Assembly (NCBI GenBank): GCA_004556925.1 | Contig: SFFI01000005.1 | Location: 42,705 to 106,704 of the forward strand | Source of the DNA: Clostridiales bacterium | Lineage (GTDB): Bacteria; Bacillota; Clostridia; Saccharofermentanales; DTU023 | Direction: 5' to 3' | DNA length: 64,000 nucleotides | Shown here: piece after piece, positions 15,417 through 24,771 of the stretch | Numbering within the stretch: the stretch's first letter is position 1 | Layout of the letters: each line of letters starts with the position of its first letter | The notes under the pieces: generated by a model | Databases searched by the model: none | Seen by the model: the letters and a program-made list of their open reading frames with translations, nothing else | Told to the model about the DNA's origin: nothing | Made by a program: the position numbers and the translations under genes

Positions 15417-17376
15417 GATGGCCCGAGGCCATCTCACGGCCTTTGATTCGGAAAAGCATCAATTGCTACAAGCCTTGCAGGCTATGGGTGATATTCACTT
15501 TGCAGACTTGGCGGATGACTTCCAGGCAGAAGCCTACGAAAACCTCCTGCGTGGCGACCAGGCAGGGGCAAAGCTGGCCTCCCTGGAAGAAGAACTAGCG
15601 GCCCTCAACCATGCCATTGAGGGGCTAGAAGCCATGAAGCCCACGCCGGGCCTTTTGGCTTCCCTGAATTCCGCCTTGCCGGAAATGACTTATGCTGAAG
15701 CCAAGAGCCAGGCCAGTCACTTGAATATGCGGGCCAAGGCTCTGGAAATTCGCTACAAGTTGCGCAATCTTTCCCATAACAAAGAGCTTATTAGCCAGAC
15801 CAGGGCAGAACGCAGTAACCTGCAAGCCTACAAAAAGCTGGATGTCACTCTAGCTGACCTGGACAAGCTTAAATCCACCAGCTATGCCCTGGGGACTATT
15901 CCCAGAAAATCAGAAGACTTTTTCCGTCGCAGACTCGCAGATACCCAAGAAAGTTATTTTGAGGTCTTGAGTTCAGACGAGAAAAACCTCTATTTTCTTT
16001 TGCTCTATACGGATGCGGAGAAAAGCTATGTGGAGGAAACCTTACGCGAGTTTGCCTTCGCGGCGAAAAAACTGCCTTACAACCAGACGGCAGAGGACTT
16101 GATTGCGGAAACCAGCCGGCGGATCAAAAAATTGGAAGAAGAAAGTGAAGATATTCGTCAGGAGCTGGAGAACTTATCCGAACGAAATCTGGATAAACTC
16201 AAGTTGCGTGCCGAGTGGCTCCGTAATGAGATTTTACAAGAACAAGCCCGGGACAACTTTATTGCCAGTCCCCATATCTTTATCCTTGAGCTTTACCTGC
16301 CCTTGGACCGTAAAGAGGAGCTGGAGAAAACCCTGGCGGTAACCCTAAAGAAGGACTATCTGCTAGAGATCGAAAGTGTGGAACGGCAAGACGACAAGGT
16401 GGCGGAAGTCCCCGTGATGCTCCGCAATAATGCCTTAGTAGAGCCCTTTGAGGACGTGGTTGAAACCTTCGCCATCCCTCGCTATGACGAAATAGACCCC
16501 ACGCCCGTCGTCATGCCCTGGTATGCCGCTTGCTTTTCTATGATGCTGGGTGATTTTGGCTATGCCTTGCTCATCTTTGTCTTGACCTTTGTGGCCCTGA
16601 AAACCTTTAAGCTTAAGCCGTCCATGAAGCGGACCATCCGCTTTTTCAACATCCTCTCTATCCCCTCTATGTTGGTCGGCCTGATCTATGGCTCCTTTTT
16701 TGCTCTAGATATCCCCCCTGTTATCCCCCTTATTGGGGCTTTGAGCCCCACGCGGGATACCAACCAAATGCTGGTTTTCTCTTTTGTCTTTGGCCTGGCC
16801 ATGCTCTTCTTTGGCCTAGGCGTGAATGGCTACATGAAGATTCGGGATAAAGACCCCCTTGGGCTTTTAGCGGATGTCATCTCTTGGTACCTGATGATTG
16901 TGGGCATCGCCCTCTTGCTGTTCGGGTCCAAGATAGGCCTGAGCGACAGCTACAAGCCGATCTATAAGGGGATGATTATTGCGGGTGTCCTCCTGGTCTT
17001 GCTCTTTTCCGCTCGGGAGGAGAAGTCTTGGGGCGGACGCCTGGGCTGGGGTGCCTACAATGTGTACGGCGTTTCTTCCTGGATTGGCGATGTTGTTTCT
17101 TTCGCCCGTTTGACAGCCCTGGCTATGTCGGGTGGCTTTATCGGCTATGCGGTTAACCTCATTGCTAGCATGCTGATGGGATCAGTACCGGGCTTTGTCC
17201 TCTCCTTAGTGGTTCTCATAGTCTTCCACCTCTTTAACATTTTCTTGTCTGGACTTTCTGCCTATGTCCATACCCTGCGTCTGATTTACGTAGAGTTCTT
17301 TGGCAAGTTTTATGAGGGGGGCGGCATTCCCTTTAAGCGCTTTAGGGCAGACAGCGAATATGTCGAAATCAAATAA
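15403..17376 (+). CDS. ntpI: V-type ATPase subunit I
   Basis: This 657-residue stator and ion-channel subunit is the homologue of eukaryotic subunit a. The N-terminal half (about 1-330) is hydrophilic with coiled coils and forms the collar. The C-terminal half has about seven membrane segments, including YAACFSMMLGDFGYALL and the helix VVSFARLTALAMSGG, whose Arg faces the rotor ring carboxylates. A further Arg lies in HTLRLIYVEFFGKFYEGGG near the end. The ATG at 15403 overlaps the previous gene and follows AGAGGTG. Confidence 0.93.
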   Translation: MAIVKMARGHLTAFDSEKHQLLQALQAMGDIHFADLADDFQAEAYENLLRGDQAGAKLASLEEELAALNHAIEGLEAMKPTPGLLASLNSALPEMTYAEAKSQASHLNMRAKALEIRYKLRNLSHNKELISQTRAERSNLQAYKKLDVTLADLDKLKSTSYALGTIPRKSEDFFRRRLADTQESYFEVLSSDEKNLYFLLLYTDAEKSYVEETLREFAFAAKKLPYNQTAEDLIAETSRRIKKLEEESEDIRQELENLSERNLDKLKLRAEWLRNEILQEQARDNFIASPHIFILELYLPLDRKEELEKTLAVTLKKDYLLEIESVERQDDKVAEVPVMLRNNALVEPFEDVVETFAIPRYDEIDPTPVVMPWYAACFSMMLGDFGYALLIFVLTFVALKTFKLKPSMKRTIRFFNILSIPSMLVGLIYGSFFALDIPPVIPLIGALSPTRDTNQMLVFSFVFGLAMLFFGLGVNGYMKIRDKDPLGLLADVISWYLMIVGIALLLFGSKIGLSDSYKPIYKGMIIAGVLLVLLFSAREEKSWGGRLGWGAYNVYGVSSWIGDVVSFARLTALAMSGGFIGYAVNLIASMLMGSVPGFVLSLVVLIVFHLFNIFLSGLSAYVHTLRLIYVEFFGKFYEGGGIPFKRFRADSEYVEIK

Positions 17377-17385
17377 TAAACCCGA

Positions 17386-17438
17386 AAGTCCCTTTGCTAA
17401 GCCTTTGGGCTCCAGGAGAGCCTAGGCGATAGGGACTT
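17386..17438 (+). other. Long intercistronic hairpin ahead of ntpK
   Basis: AAGTCCCT (17386-17393) pairs with AGGGACTT (17431-17438), and the interior pairs further through GCCT/AGGC and GGGCT/AGCCT. There is no U-tract, so it is more likely an mRNA processing or stabilising element than a terminator. It lies in the only large gap of the ATPase operon, just before the gene for the subunit needed in the most copies. Confidence 0.6.
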
Positions 17439-17509
17439 GCGAAACAGCATTTAAGGCCTAAGGGCTTTAAAGATAGAAAAAACAAATGACTGCACAATTG
17501 GAGGAAAGC

Positions 17510-17977
17510 ATGAACTTTTTTACAAACTACGGGGGCTTCATTTTTATGTTACTCGGCGCTGCCCTGGCTGCACTTTTACCCGGAATCGGCTCTGCTAAGG
17601 GCGTAGGTTCTGTAGGTGAAGCTTCTGCCGCGCTCTTGATTGATGAACCCCAGAAATTTGCCAGAGCCCTGATCTTCCAGCTCTTGCCTGGTACCCAAGG
17701 CCTTTACGGTTTCATTATCGGTATCCTGGCCATGAACAAGGGTGGCATGGATATGGGCCTGCAGAATGGTCTGGCTGTCTTTATTGCCTGCCTGCCTATG
17801 GCTTTTGTAGGCTACTTCTCCGCTATTTATCAGGCTAAAGTTGCCCTGGCCGATATTGACCTCCTGATTAAAAACGAGAGTCAGTCCACCAAGGGTATTA
17901 TCCTGGCGGTTATGGTTGAAACTTACGCCATCTTAGCTCTGGTTATTTCCATCATGCTGCTCGGCCAAATTGCCTAA
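17510..17977 (+). CDS. ntpK: V-type ATPase subunit K (rotor ring, Na+-type)
   Basis: This is the membrane proteolipid of the rotor ring, with four membrane helices (a tandem-duplicated two-helix unit). An ATG at 17486 is possible, but the ATG at 17510 follows TTGGAGGAAAGC and gives a 155-residue protein of normal length. The residues known to bind Na+ in Enterococcus hirae NtpK (Leu61, Thr64, Gln65, Gln110, Glu139) all have counterparts: L59, T62 and Q63 in LPGTQGLYGF, Q108 in SAIYQAKVA, and E137 in MVETYAIL. Sodium rather than proton coupling is therefore likely, by inference from those residues. Confidence 0.93.
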   Translation: MNFFTNYGGFIFMLLGAALAALLPGIGSAKGVGSVGEASAALLIDEPQKFARALIFQLLPGTQGLYGFIIGILAMNKGGMDMGLQNGLAVFIACLPMAFVGYFSAIYQAKVALADIDLLIKNESQSTKGIILAVMVETYAILALVISIMLLGQIA

Positions 17978-18004
17978 GAAGAGCAGAGAGGAATCGAGGA
18001 CTGC

Positions 18005-18553
18005 ATGTCGAATTTGGACAATATCACTCACAAAATACAGTCGGAAGCCAAAGCAGAGGCTGAAGCGATCCTCGACCGGGCTCAGAAAGATTCCAACTCC
18101 TACTTAGAAGGCGTTAAAGCCGAACTGGAGGCGGAAATTGCCAGACAGGTCAAATACGCTGAAGAAAAGGCAGAAGCAAGCAAGGACCGTGTCATGGCGG
18201 GGGCACGTTTGCAAGCCCGCGACCAGGTCCTTTCTGCCCAGCAGGATCTGATCAACCAGATCTTTGACCAGGCCAAGGCAAAGCTGATCGCCATGTCCGA
18301 CCGAGAACTCTTGAATCTCGTTAAGGCGAGGCTTGAAAGCTATGAGCCGGAGACAGGGGATGTCTTGATCTTGCCCCTGGGTCGTAAATTGGCCCTCCCA
18401 CCGGAGATCCCTGTAGAGTATGATCCCCAGCTTAAGTCGGGATTTGCCCTGCGCCGGGGTGGGGTCAGCGAAAAGCATGACTACCTGGAAATTCTAGAAT
18501 TCCAGCGGGATGACCTCGAGCAGGCCCTGTTGGACCTCGTGCAGAAGGCTTAG
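18005..18553 (+). CDS. ntpE: V-type ATPase subunit E (peripheral stalk)
   Basis: This 182-residue stalk subunit has a long N-terminal helix rich in Ala, Glu and Lys (residues 1-100) and a small globular C-terminal domain that contacts the catalytic head. It starts at 18005 after a GAGGA site, 27 bp behind ntpK, and is followed after 8 bp by subunit C. Length and order match the family. No catalytic residues are expected. Confidence 0.88.
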   Translation: MSNLDNITHKIQSEAKAEAEAILDRAQKDSNSYLEGVKAELEAEIARQVKYAEEKAEASKDRVMAGARLQARDQVLSAQQDLINQIFDQAKAKLIAMSDRELLNLVKARLESYEPETGDVLILPLGRKLALPPEIPVEYDPQLKSGFALRRGGVSEKHDYLEILEFQRDDLEQALLDLVQKA

Positions 18554-18561
18554 GTTAGCTT

Positions 18562-19572
18562 ATGGCCCAGCAAAGATACACAAAGCCAGAAGATTATATT
18601 TACGCCTCCACCCGGGTCAGGATCTTTGAGCGGCGTTTACTCAAGCCCGAGGACTGGGTCCGCTTCCGCCAGGTTGCTAGCTTTGGTGAGGGCTTGCAGT
18701 TTCTGAAGGAAACGCCCTATGGCAACCGCATGGAGGTTGACGGGCTGACCTATGATGAATCGCTCAACAGGGAAAGTATCCGCCTGCGTAGCGAATTGCG
18801 CGGCGCGGCCCCGGGAAGCCCCTTGCTCCGCCTCATCTCCCTCCAAGACCTTTACCATAATCTCAAGGTCCTGGCCAAGATGAACGTGCTGGACCAAGAC
18901 CTTTCCCATCTCCTGGTAGAAGTCGAGGATTTTGACCTGCGTTATCTGGAAAACCTCTTTGCCCATCCGGAGCAAAACAAGCAGGAGAGCCCGGAAGAAA
19001 CTGCGATTGCTGATCTTGTAAGCGATTATCAAAAGCACCAAGATCCCGAGCGTTTGGAAATCATCCTGGATAAAGCCCTGTATGCGGATATGGCCCAACT
19101 CACACAAGAACTCGGGTCAGACCTGATCCGCCAATGGCAGCAGGAACAGACAGACTATCAAAATCTGGCTATTTTCCTGCGTATGAAGCGAGCGGGTAAA
19201 GCCCAGCCCCTGTTTGACTTTGCCTTCCTGCCGGGCGGTACACTGAACAAAGAGATTTTAGCGGGCTTATATGGGCAAGCGGACCTGCCAACGGGTGCAG
19301 ACCTTAAGGCTGCGGGCGTGACGGATAGTTTGCTGGAGGCTTGGACCCAGGCGGTCGACCAGGGGGACCTGGCCTACCTGGAAAAACGCCGTGATGAGGC
19401 CAGCCTCAACCTGGCCCGAAAAGCCCAGCGCATGACTTACGGTCCAGAGATTCTCTTTGCCTATTATCTCCTGCGTCAAACAGAGATCCAAAATATTCGC
19501 ACCTTGATGATTGGCTTGCAGAGTGATTTGAATGCCGCACAAAGGGCGGCCCGCCTGCGCTTAGCAGACTAA
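18562..19572 (+). CDS. ntpC: V-type ATPase subunit C/d (central rotor adaptor)
   Basis: This 336-residue soluble subunit (bacterial/archaeal C, equivalent to eukaryotic d) sits on the membrane ring and couples it to the central shaft. It begins MAQQRYTKPEDYIYASTRVR, and its end RQTEIQNIRTLMIGL matches the conserved E-x-x-N-I-R-x-I segment of the family. The ribosome site is weak and only 8 bp separate it from ntpE, so translation may depend on coupling. Confidence 0.9.
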   Translation: MAQQRYTKPEDYIYASTRVRIFERRLLKPEDWVRFRQVASFGEGLQFLKETPYGNRMEVDGLTYDESLNRESIRLRSELRGAAPGSPLLRLISLQDLYHNLKVLAKMNVLDQDLSHLLVEVEDFDLRYLENLFAHPEQNKQESPEETAIADLVSDYQKHQDPERLEIILDKALYADMAQLTQELGSDLIRQWQQEQTDYQNLAIFLRMKRAGKAQPLFDFAFLPGGTLNKEILAGLYGQADLPTGADLKAAGVTDSLLEAWTQAVDQGDLAYLEKRRDEASLNLARKAQRMTYGPEILFAYYLLRQTEIQNIRTLMIGLQSDLNAAQRAARLRLAD

Positions 19573-19587
19573 GAGAGGAGAGGGGAT

Positions 19588-19902
19588 ATGCATAAAGTAG
19601 CGGTAGTCGGTGATAGAGAATCCGTCCTAGGCTTTAGGGCTCTGGGCCTGGAAGTGCACACGCCTACTACGCCTGATCAAGCCCGCAAGGCAGTCGATAG
19701 TCTGGCTAAGGAGGGGGCAGCGGTTATTTATATTACGGAAGCCCTGGCCCAGCTCATTCCGGATACCATAGCCCGCTATGACGATAAGATTATGCCGGCC
19801 ATTATCCCCATTCCTGACCGTCAAGGCAGCCGGGGCCTAGGCAAGGCAGCCATTTACAAACGCGTTGAAAAGGCCGTGGGCCATAACATTTTTAATGAAT
19901 AG
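19588..19902 (+). CDS. ntpG: V-type ATPase subunit F (central shaft)
   Basis: This 104-residue alpha/beta shaft subunit binds subunit D and stimulates ATP hydrolysis. It has the family start MHKVAVVGDRESVLGFRALGLEV and a central ITEALAQLIPDTI segment, and ends in an IPDRQGSRGLG loop. The start follows GAGAGGAGAGGGG. Length is normal. Confidence 0.93.
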   Translation: MHKVAVVGDRESVLGFRALGLEVHTPTTPDQARKAVDSLAKEGAAVIYITEALAQLIPDTIARYDDKIMPAIIPIPDRQGSRGLGKAAIYKRVEKAVGHNIFNE

Positions 19903-19934
19903 TTATCTTTAGGATACAGAAAGCGAGGACTCCA

Positions 19935-21683
19935 TTGAAAAAGGGCATTATTACCAAAGTGTCTGGACCTCTAGTCGAAGCAGTTAACATGGATGAGGCC
20001 AGAATTTACGACGTAGTTGAAGTCTCAGCCAACCAATTGATCGGTGAAGTCATAGAGATGCGGGGCGACAAGGCATCTATCCAGGTATACGAAGAAACTA
20101 CCGGTATCGGACCGGGTGAGGAAGTCGTTTCCACCAATATGCCCCTATCTGTAGAATTAGGCCCTGGCCTGATTGGCCAGATTTATGATGGTATCCAACG
20201 TCCCCTGGGGCAGTTGGCGGAACTATCAGGCGAATTCTTAGCCAAGGGGGTAACGGCTCCTGCCCTGCCACGCCATAAGACTTGGGAATTCATGGCGACC
20301 GCCAAGGTCGGCGATGAAGTTGTGACGGGCGATATCTTGGGAACGGTGCAAGAAACCGATATTATTCAGATCAAGATCATGGTTCCTCCCGGAGTTTCCG
20401 GCAAGATCGAAAAGATTGAGTCGGGCATTTACAAGGTGGAAGATACGATCGCCGTCATTGCTGGCCAAGAAATCAGCATGATGCAGAGATGGCCTGTCCG
20501 CCAGCCCCGCCCCTTTGAGCATAAGATTGACCCCAATGAGCCCCTGATTACAGGACAGCGGATTGTGGACGCTTTCTTCCCCGTGACCAAGGGCGGAACA
20601 GCAGCCATTCCCGGCCCCTTTGGTTCGGGCAAAACGGTCATCCAGCACCAGCTGGCCAAGTGGGCAGATGCGGATGTCATTATCTACATTGGCTGCGGAG
20701 AGCGCGGCAATGAGATGACCGACGTATTGATGGAATTTCCAGAAATTGAAGACCCCAAGACTGGTAAGTCCCTCATGAACAAGGTAGTCTTGATTGCCAA
20801 TACGTCTAACATGCCTGTAGCCGCACGTGAAGCCTCCGTTTATACGGGTGTTACGATTGCGGAATATTACCGGGATATGGGCTTCTCCGTGGCCCTCATG
20901 GCAGACTCTACCTCCCGTTGGGCGGAGGCCATGCGTGAAATGTCCGGCCGCTTGGAAGAAATGCCCGGTGATGAAGGTTATCCCGCTTACCTCTCCTCCC
21001 GTGTGGCTGAATTCTACGAAAGAGCCGGCCTGGTGGAGTGTCTCGGCTCAGATGAGCGGCAGGGGTCGCTCTCCATTATTGGGGCCGTATCGCCTCCTGG
21101 TGGTGACCTTTCTGAACCTGTTACCCAGTCAACCCTGCGTATCGTCAAGGTCTTCTGGAGCTTAGACTATGCCCTCTCCCACGCCCGGCACTTCCCGGCT
21201 ATTAACTGGCTTTCCTCCTATTCCTTATACCAAGCCAAGATTGATGCCTTCATGGATAAGCATTACCGTGGCTTTTCAAAATTACGGGAAAAGGCGATGG
21301 GCCTTCTGCAGGACGAAGACCAGCTCAAGGAAATTGTGCGCTTAGTCGGTCAAGACTCTTTGTCTGACCCTGACCAGCTCAAACTCTTTACGGCTAAATC
21401 CCTGCGTGAAGACTTCCTGCAGCAGAATGCTTTCGATGAGGTCGATACCTACTGCTCTATGGAAAAGCAATACGCCATGCTGGGGAATATCCTCAGTTTC
21501 TACGATGAAGCCTTAAAGGCTCTGGATAAGGGCGTTTACCTCTCCGAGATAGAGGGCATGGAAGTCAATAACAAGATCTCCCGTATGCGTTATGTGGAGG
21601 AAGATAAACTGCCGGAAATTAGAGAGATTCAAGAGGAACTGCAAAACGAATTTCGCCGGCTTATTGCGAAGAGGGAGGCCTAA
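19935..21683 (+). CDS. ntpA: V-type ATPase catalytic subunit A
   Basis: This 582-residue catalytic subunit hydrolyses or makes ATP at the A/B interface. The P-loop GPFGSGKT lies at about residue 228-235, after the non-homologous insertion typical of A subunits. GCGERGNEMTDVL, SVALMADSTSRWAEAMREMSGR and the SGDISEPVT-like loop SPPGGDLSEPVTQ are all present. The start codon is TTG at 19935, preceded by GCGAGGACT; no ATG in frame would leave a complete N-terminus. It abuts subunit B with no gap. Confidence 0.97.
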   Translation: MKKGIITKVSGPLVEAVNMDEARIYDVVEVSANQLIGEVIEMRGDKASIQVYEETTGIGPGEEVVSTNMPLSVELGPGLIGQIYDGIQRPLGQLAELSGEFLAKGVTAPALPRHKTWEFMATAKVGDEVVTGDILGTVQETDIIQIKIMVPPGVSGKIEKIESGIYKVEDTIAVIAGQEISMMQRWPVRQPRPFEHKIDPNEPLITGQRIVDAFFPVTKGGTAAIPGPFGSGKTVIQHQLAKWADADVIIYIGCGERGNEMTDVLMEFPEIEDPKTGKSLMNKVVLIANTSNMPVAAREASVYTGVTIAEYYRDMGFSVALMADSTSRWAEAMREMSGRLEEMPGDEGYPAYLSSRVAEFYERAGLVECLGSDERQGSLSIIGAVSPPGGDLSEPVTQSTLRIVKVFWSLDYALSHARHFPAINWLSSYSLYQAKIDAFMDKHYRGFSKLREKAMGLLQDEDQLKEIVRLVGQDSLSDPDQLKLFTAKSLREDFLQQNAFDEVDTYCSMEKQYAMLGNILSFYDEALKALDKGVYLSEIEGMEVNNKISRMRYVEEDKLPEIREIQEELQNEFRRLIAKREA

Positions 21684-23165
21684 ATGCTGAAAGAATATAA
21701 AACCATTCAGGAAGCAGCCGGTCCCTTGATCTTGGTTACCGAGGTTGAAGGGGTCAAATACGAAGAATTGATCGATATCCGCCTGCAAAATGGCGAGGTC
21801 CGTCACGGCAAGGTCCTGGAAGTCGGAGATGGTTACGCTCTGGCCCAAATCTTTGAGGGGACAACGGGTATTAACATCAAGGAATCCAGCGTCCGCTTCA
21901 CAGGCAAACCTCAAGAGCTAGGTGTTACGGAAAACATGATCGGCCGTATTTTTGACGGTATGGGCCGGCCCATTGACCATGGTCCTAAACTCATTGCAGA
22001 AGAGTACCGGGATGTAAATGGTCTGCCCATTAATCCCTACGCCCGTGACTATCCGGCGGAATTTATTCAGACAGGTATTTCCGTTATTGACGGCCTGAAC
22101 ACCCTGGTGCGTGGCCAAAAGCTGCCTATCTTCTCAGGTTCCGGCCTGCCCCACAACAAGTTGGCCGCCCAGATTGCCCGCCAGGCCAAGGTGCCTGGTT
22201 CTGACGAACGCTTTGCGGTTGTCTTCGCGGCCATGGGGATCACCTTTGAAGAGTCCGAATTCTTCATGCAGGACTTTAGAGAATCCGGTGCCCTAGACCG
22301 GGCGGTTCTCTTTATTAACCTGGCAGACGACCCCTCCATTGAGCGGATTTCCACGCCCCGGGCAGCCCTTACCTGTGCCGAATACCTGGCCTTTGAAAAA
22401 GATATGCACGTCCTGGTCATTTTGACGGATATGACCAACTACGCAGATGCCCTGCGTGAGGTTTCCGCTGCGCGTAAAGAAGTGCCGGGCCGCCGTGGTT
22501 ATCCCGGCTACCTCTACACCGACTTATCACAGATTTACGAGCGTGCCGGCCGGCTCAAGGGCCACAAGGGTTCTATCACACAGATTCCTATTTTGACCAT
22601 GCCGGAAGATGATATTACCCACCCCATTCCAGACCTGACAGGTTATATTACTGAAGGGCAGATTATCCTCTCACGTGAGCTGGATAACCGTGGGATTACG
22701 CCCCCTATCAACGTTCTGCCCTCCCTCTCCCGCTTGAAAGATAAGGGGATTGGGGAAGAGAAGACCCGTAAAGACCATGCAGCAACCATGAACCAGATTT
22801 ACGCCGGTGTTTCCCGCGGCCGCGATGCTTCAGAGCTGGCTACGATTTTGGGTGAAACGGCCCTTTCCGATGCAGACAAGGCCTTCGCCAAATTCTCGGA
22901 CGAATTTGACCACCGCTATGTCAACCAGGGCTACCACACGGATAGAACGATCAGGGAGACCTTGGACTTAGGCTGGGATCTCTTGACCATTCTGCCCCGC
23001 AACGAACTCAACCGTATCCGCGACAGCTTGGTTGAGGAATTTATGCCTAGCCAAGATGAGGCTGCTCTGGCCTTGTCCCATGCGAGCTCGGAAGCCTCCA
23101 GCACCGCTACGGAACTGTCCAAATCAGATCAAGCCTTAGTCGAACTGGTTAAAGGAGATATTTAA
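21684..23165 (+). CDS. ntpB: V-type ATPase regulatory subunit B
   Basis: This 493-residue nucleotide-binding but non-catalytic subunit forms the hexameric head with A. The P-loop position is degenerate (GSGLPHNKLAAQIARQA), as normal for B subunits, and the conserved GRRGYPGYLYTDLSQIYERAGR stretch is intact and donates the Arg finger region. The C-terminus is extended by about 30 Ser/Ala-rich residues. The start follows an AGAGGGAGG site and directly adjoins the ntpA stop. Confidence 0.97.
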   Translation: MLKEYKTIQEAAGPLILVTEVEGVKYEELIDIRLQNGEVRHGKVLEVGDGYALAQIFEGTTGINIKESSVRFTGKPQELGVTENMIGRIFDGMGRPIDHGPKLIAEEYRDVNGLPINPYARDYPAEFIQTGISVIDGLNTLVRGQKLPIFSGSGLPHNKLAAQIARQAKVPGSDERFAVVFAAMGITFEESEFFMQDFRESGALDRAVLFINLADDPSIERISTPRAALTCAEYLAFEKDMHVLVILTDMTNYADALREVSAARKEVPGRRGYPGYLYTDLSQIYERAGRLKGHKGSITQIPILTMPEDDITHPIPDLTGYITEGQIILSRELDNRGITPPINVLPSLSRLKDKGIGEEKTRKDHAATMNQIYAGVSRGRDASELATILGETALSDADKAFAKFSDEFDHRYVNQGYHTDRTIRETLDLGWDLLTILPRNELNRIRDSLVEEFMPSQDEAALALSHASSEASSTATELSKSDQALVELVKGDI

Positions 23166-23167
23166 TT

Positions 23168-23872
23168 ATGGCCCGGCTTAACGTCAGTCCAACCCGCATG
23201 GTCCTGCAAGAGTTGACCAGGCGGCTAGCGACAGCCAAAAGAGGCCACAAGCTTCTCAAGGACAAGCAGGACGAGTTAATGCGGAACTTTATTGTGGCGA
23301 TCCGGAAGAACATGAGCCTGCGTGACCAAGTAGAAGAGGCCCTGTCAGAATCCTTCAAGGACTTTATGCTGGCCTCGGCTGTCATGAATCCAGAACGCTT
23401 AGAGCAGGCCGTGTCCTTCTCCAAGTTCCGCGTGGAGGCGGAGGTGGAAGAAAGCAACATGATGTCTGTCCATGTGCCTCAGATTACCTTCCATCAGGTT
23501 CCTCTGCCGGGTTTTGAGCCCAAAACGGCCCAGGACGGTGTTGAGGGCCTGGCGGCAGAGTCTGCTCTACAGCCCACGGGCCAATCCTATGGCTATGCCC
23601 AAACCACTGTGGACCTGGATGAAGCGATTAGCAGCCTTCAGGACACCATGGACTTGCTCCTAGAATTGGCAGAGCTCGAAAAGGTTTGTCAGCTTCTGGC
23701 CGCAGATATTGAATCCACCCGCCGGAGGGTTAACGCCCTAGAGTACCGGACCATTCCGGACCTGGAGGAAACCATCACCTATATCCGCATGAAGCTGGAT
23801 GAAAACGAGCGGGCGACTATCACCCGGCTCATGAAAGTTAAAGATATGATCTCTGAGGAAGGGGCCCTTTAG
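23168..23872 (+). CDS. ntpD: V-type ATPase subunit D (central shaft)
   Basis: This 234-residue shaft subunit is two long antiparallel helices. It has the conserved start ARLNVSPTRMVLQELTRRLATAKRGHKLLKDKQDEL and the C-terminal helix RRVNALEYRTIPDLEETITYI. The length is slightly above usual because of a loop at about residues 115-145. It is the last gene of the operon; a stem-loop overlapping its stop codon probably ends the transcript. Confidence 0.95.
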   Translation: MARLNVSPTRMVLQELTRRLATAKRGHKLLKDKQDELMRNFIVAIRKNMSLRDQVEEALSESFKDFMLASAVMNPERLEQAVSFSKFRVEAEVEESNMMSVHVPQITFHQVPLPGFEPKTAQDGVEGLAAESALQPTGQSYGYAQTTVDLDEAISSLQDTMDLLLELAELEKVCQLLAADIESTRRRVNALEYRTIPDLEETITYIRMKLDENERATITRLMKVKDMISEEGAL

Positions 23873-23890
23873 CCGCTTCCTTCTTTTTTA
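23855..23890 (+). terminator. Candidate terminator of the V-ATPase operon
   Basis: AGGAAG in the last codons of ntpD pairs with CTTCCT (23876-23881), with GGC/GCC inside, and is followed by CTTTTTTA. The stem overlaps the stop codon, so strength is uncertain. Confidence 0.55.
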
Positions 23891-24025
23891 CTAAGACTAG
23901 CATGAACAAGAGTATTTTTTAAGGATTTAAGAAAAATTACATGAAGCTTAATGACAATACCCGCAAAATGGCCCTCGCGGCCCTATGCTTGGCCCTCGTC
24001 AAGGGCCAACTTTTGCCGGAGCCCT

Positions 24026-24739
24026 ATGCCAGTTCTTGCCATTGATGGACGAGCCGGGTCAGGGAAATCTAGCCTAGCCAACCAGCTGGCTGCCTTGCTG
24101 CCAGCCTCTGTGATCCACCTGGATGACTTTTTCCTGCCAGCAGAACTCAGAAGCCCTGAACGCCTGGCCGAGCCGGGTGGTAATTTCCACTATGAACGTT
24201 TTCGGACGGAAGTCTTGCCCTGCCTGAGGCAAGCGGAGCCTTTCAGTTACCGCAAATTCGACTGTGGACGCATGGACTATGGGGAAGAAGTAGAAATACC
24301 CAGCGCCTCCTGGCTCATCGTTGAAGGGGCCTACAGCCTCTCTCGCCAGTTAGACCTTTCCCTTGCTAGTCTCAACTCTGCCCTGACCAATATGGCTGCT
24401 GCCCTCTTTGGCCCCGGACCAGCCAGGTCTGCCAGCTCTGGCCAGGCAGAGTCTCTGGCCTGGCCTCCCTTGGACGACAAAATAGGGCAGGGGGACTTTC
24501 TCACCACACTAAAAGCCCTGATTCAGGACCAGGCTCAGAAGCCTAAAAAGCCAGAAGTCTATTACAATTGTGCTATTTTTTGCGATATAGACCCTGAAGT
24601 TCAGCGTCAGCGGATTCTGGACCGCAATGGTCCCGACCAGGCGGAGGACTTTTTTCAGCGTTGGATCCCCCTGGAGGAGGCCTATATCAGAGGGCAAAAC
24701 CCCCAGGATAGGGCACACATTATTATTCACCATGCGTAA
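24026..24739 (+). CDS. Uridine-kinase-like P-loop kinase (5' end unclear)
   Basis: A P-loop kinase of the uridine kinase/phosphoribulokinase type: VLAIDGRAGSGKSSLANQL is the Walker A region, HLDDFFLP follows the usual catalytic DDF motif, and a C-terminal EEAYIRGQ segment is typical. The frame is open to an ATG at 23951, but those 25 residues look non-coding, and the ATG at 24026 follows CGGAGCCCT. In another frame, an ATG at 23941 reads a plausible helix (RKMALAALCLALVKGQLLPEP) and stops at 24043, inside the kinase start. This suggests a frameshift or an overlapping leader. Substrate is not certain. Confidence 0.7.
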   Translation: MPVLAIDGRAGSGKSSLANQLAALLPASVIHLDDFFLPAELRSPERLAEPGGNFHYERFRTEVLPCLRQAEPFSYRKFDCGRMDYGEEVEIPSASWLIVEGAYSLSRQLDLSLASLNSALTNMAAALFGPGPARSASSGQAESLAWPPLDDKIGQGDFLTTLKALIQDQAQKPKKPEVYYNCAIFCDIDPEVQRQRILDRNGPDQAEDFFQRWIPLEEAYIRGQNPQDRAHIIIHHA

Positions 24740-24771
24740 ATAATGGTGAGCCCAGGTCACGGGCTTGCAGG

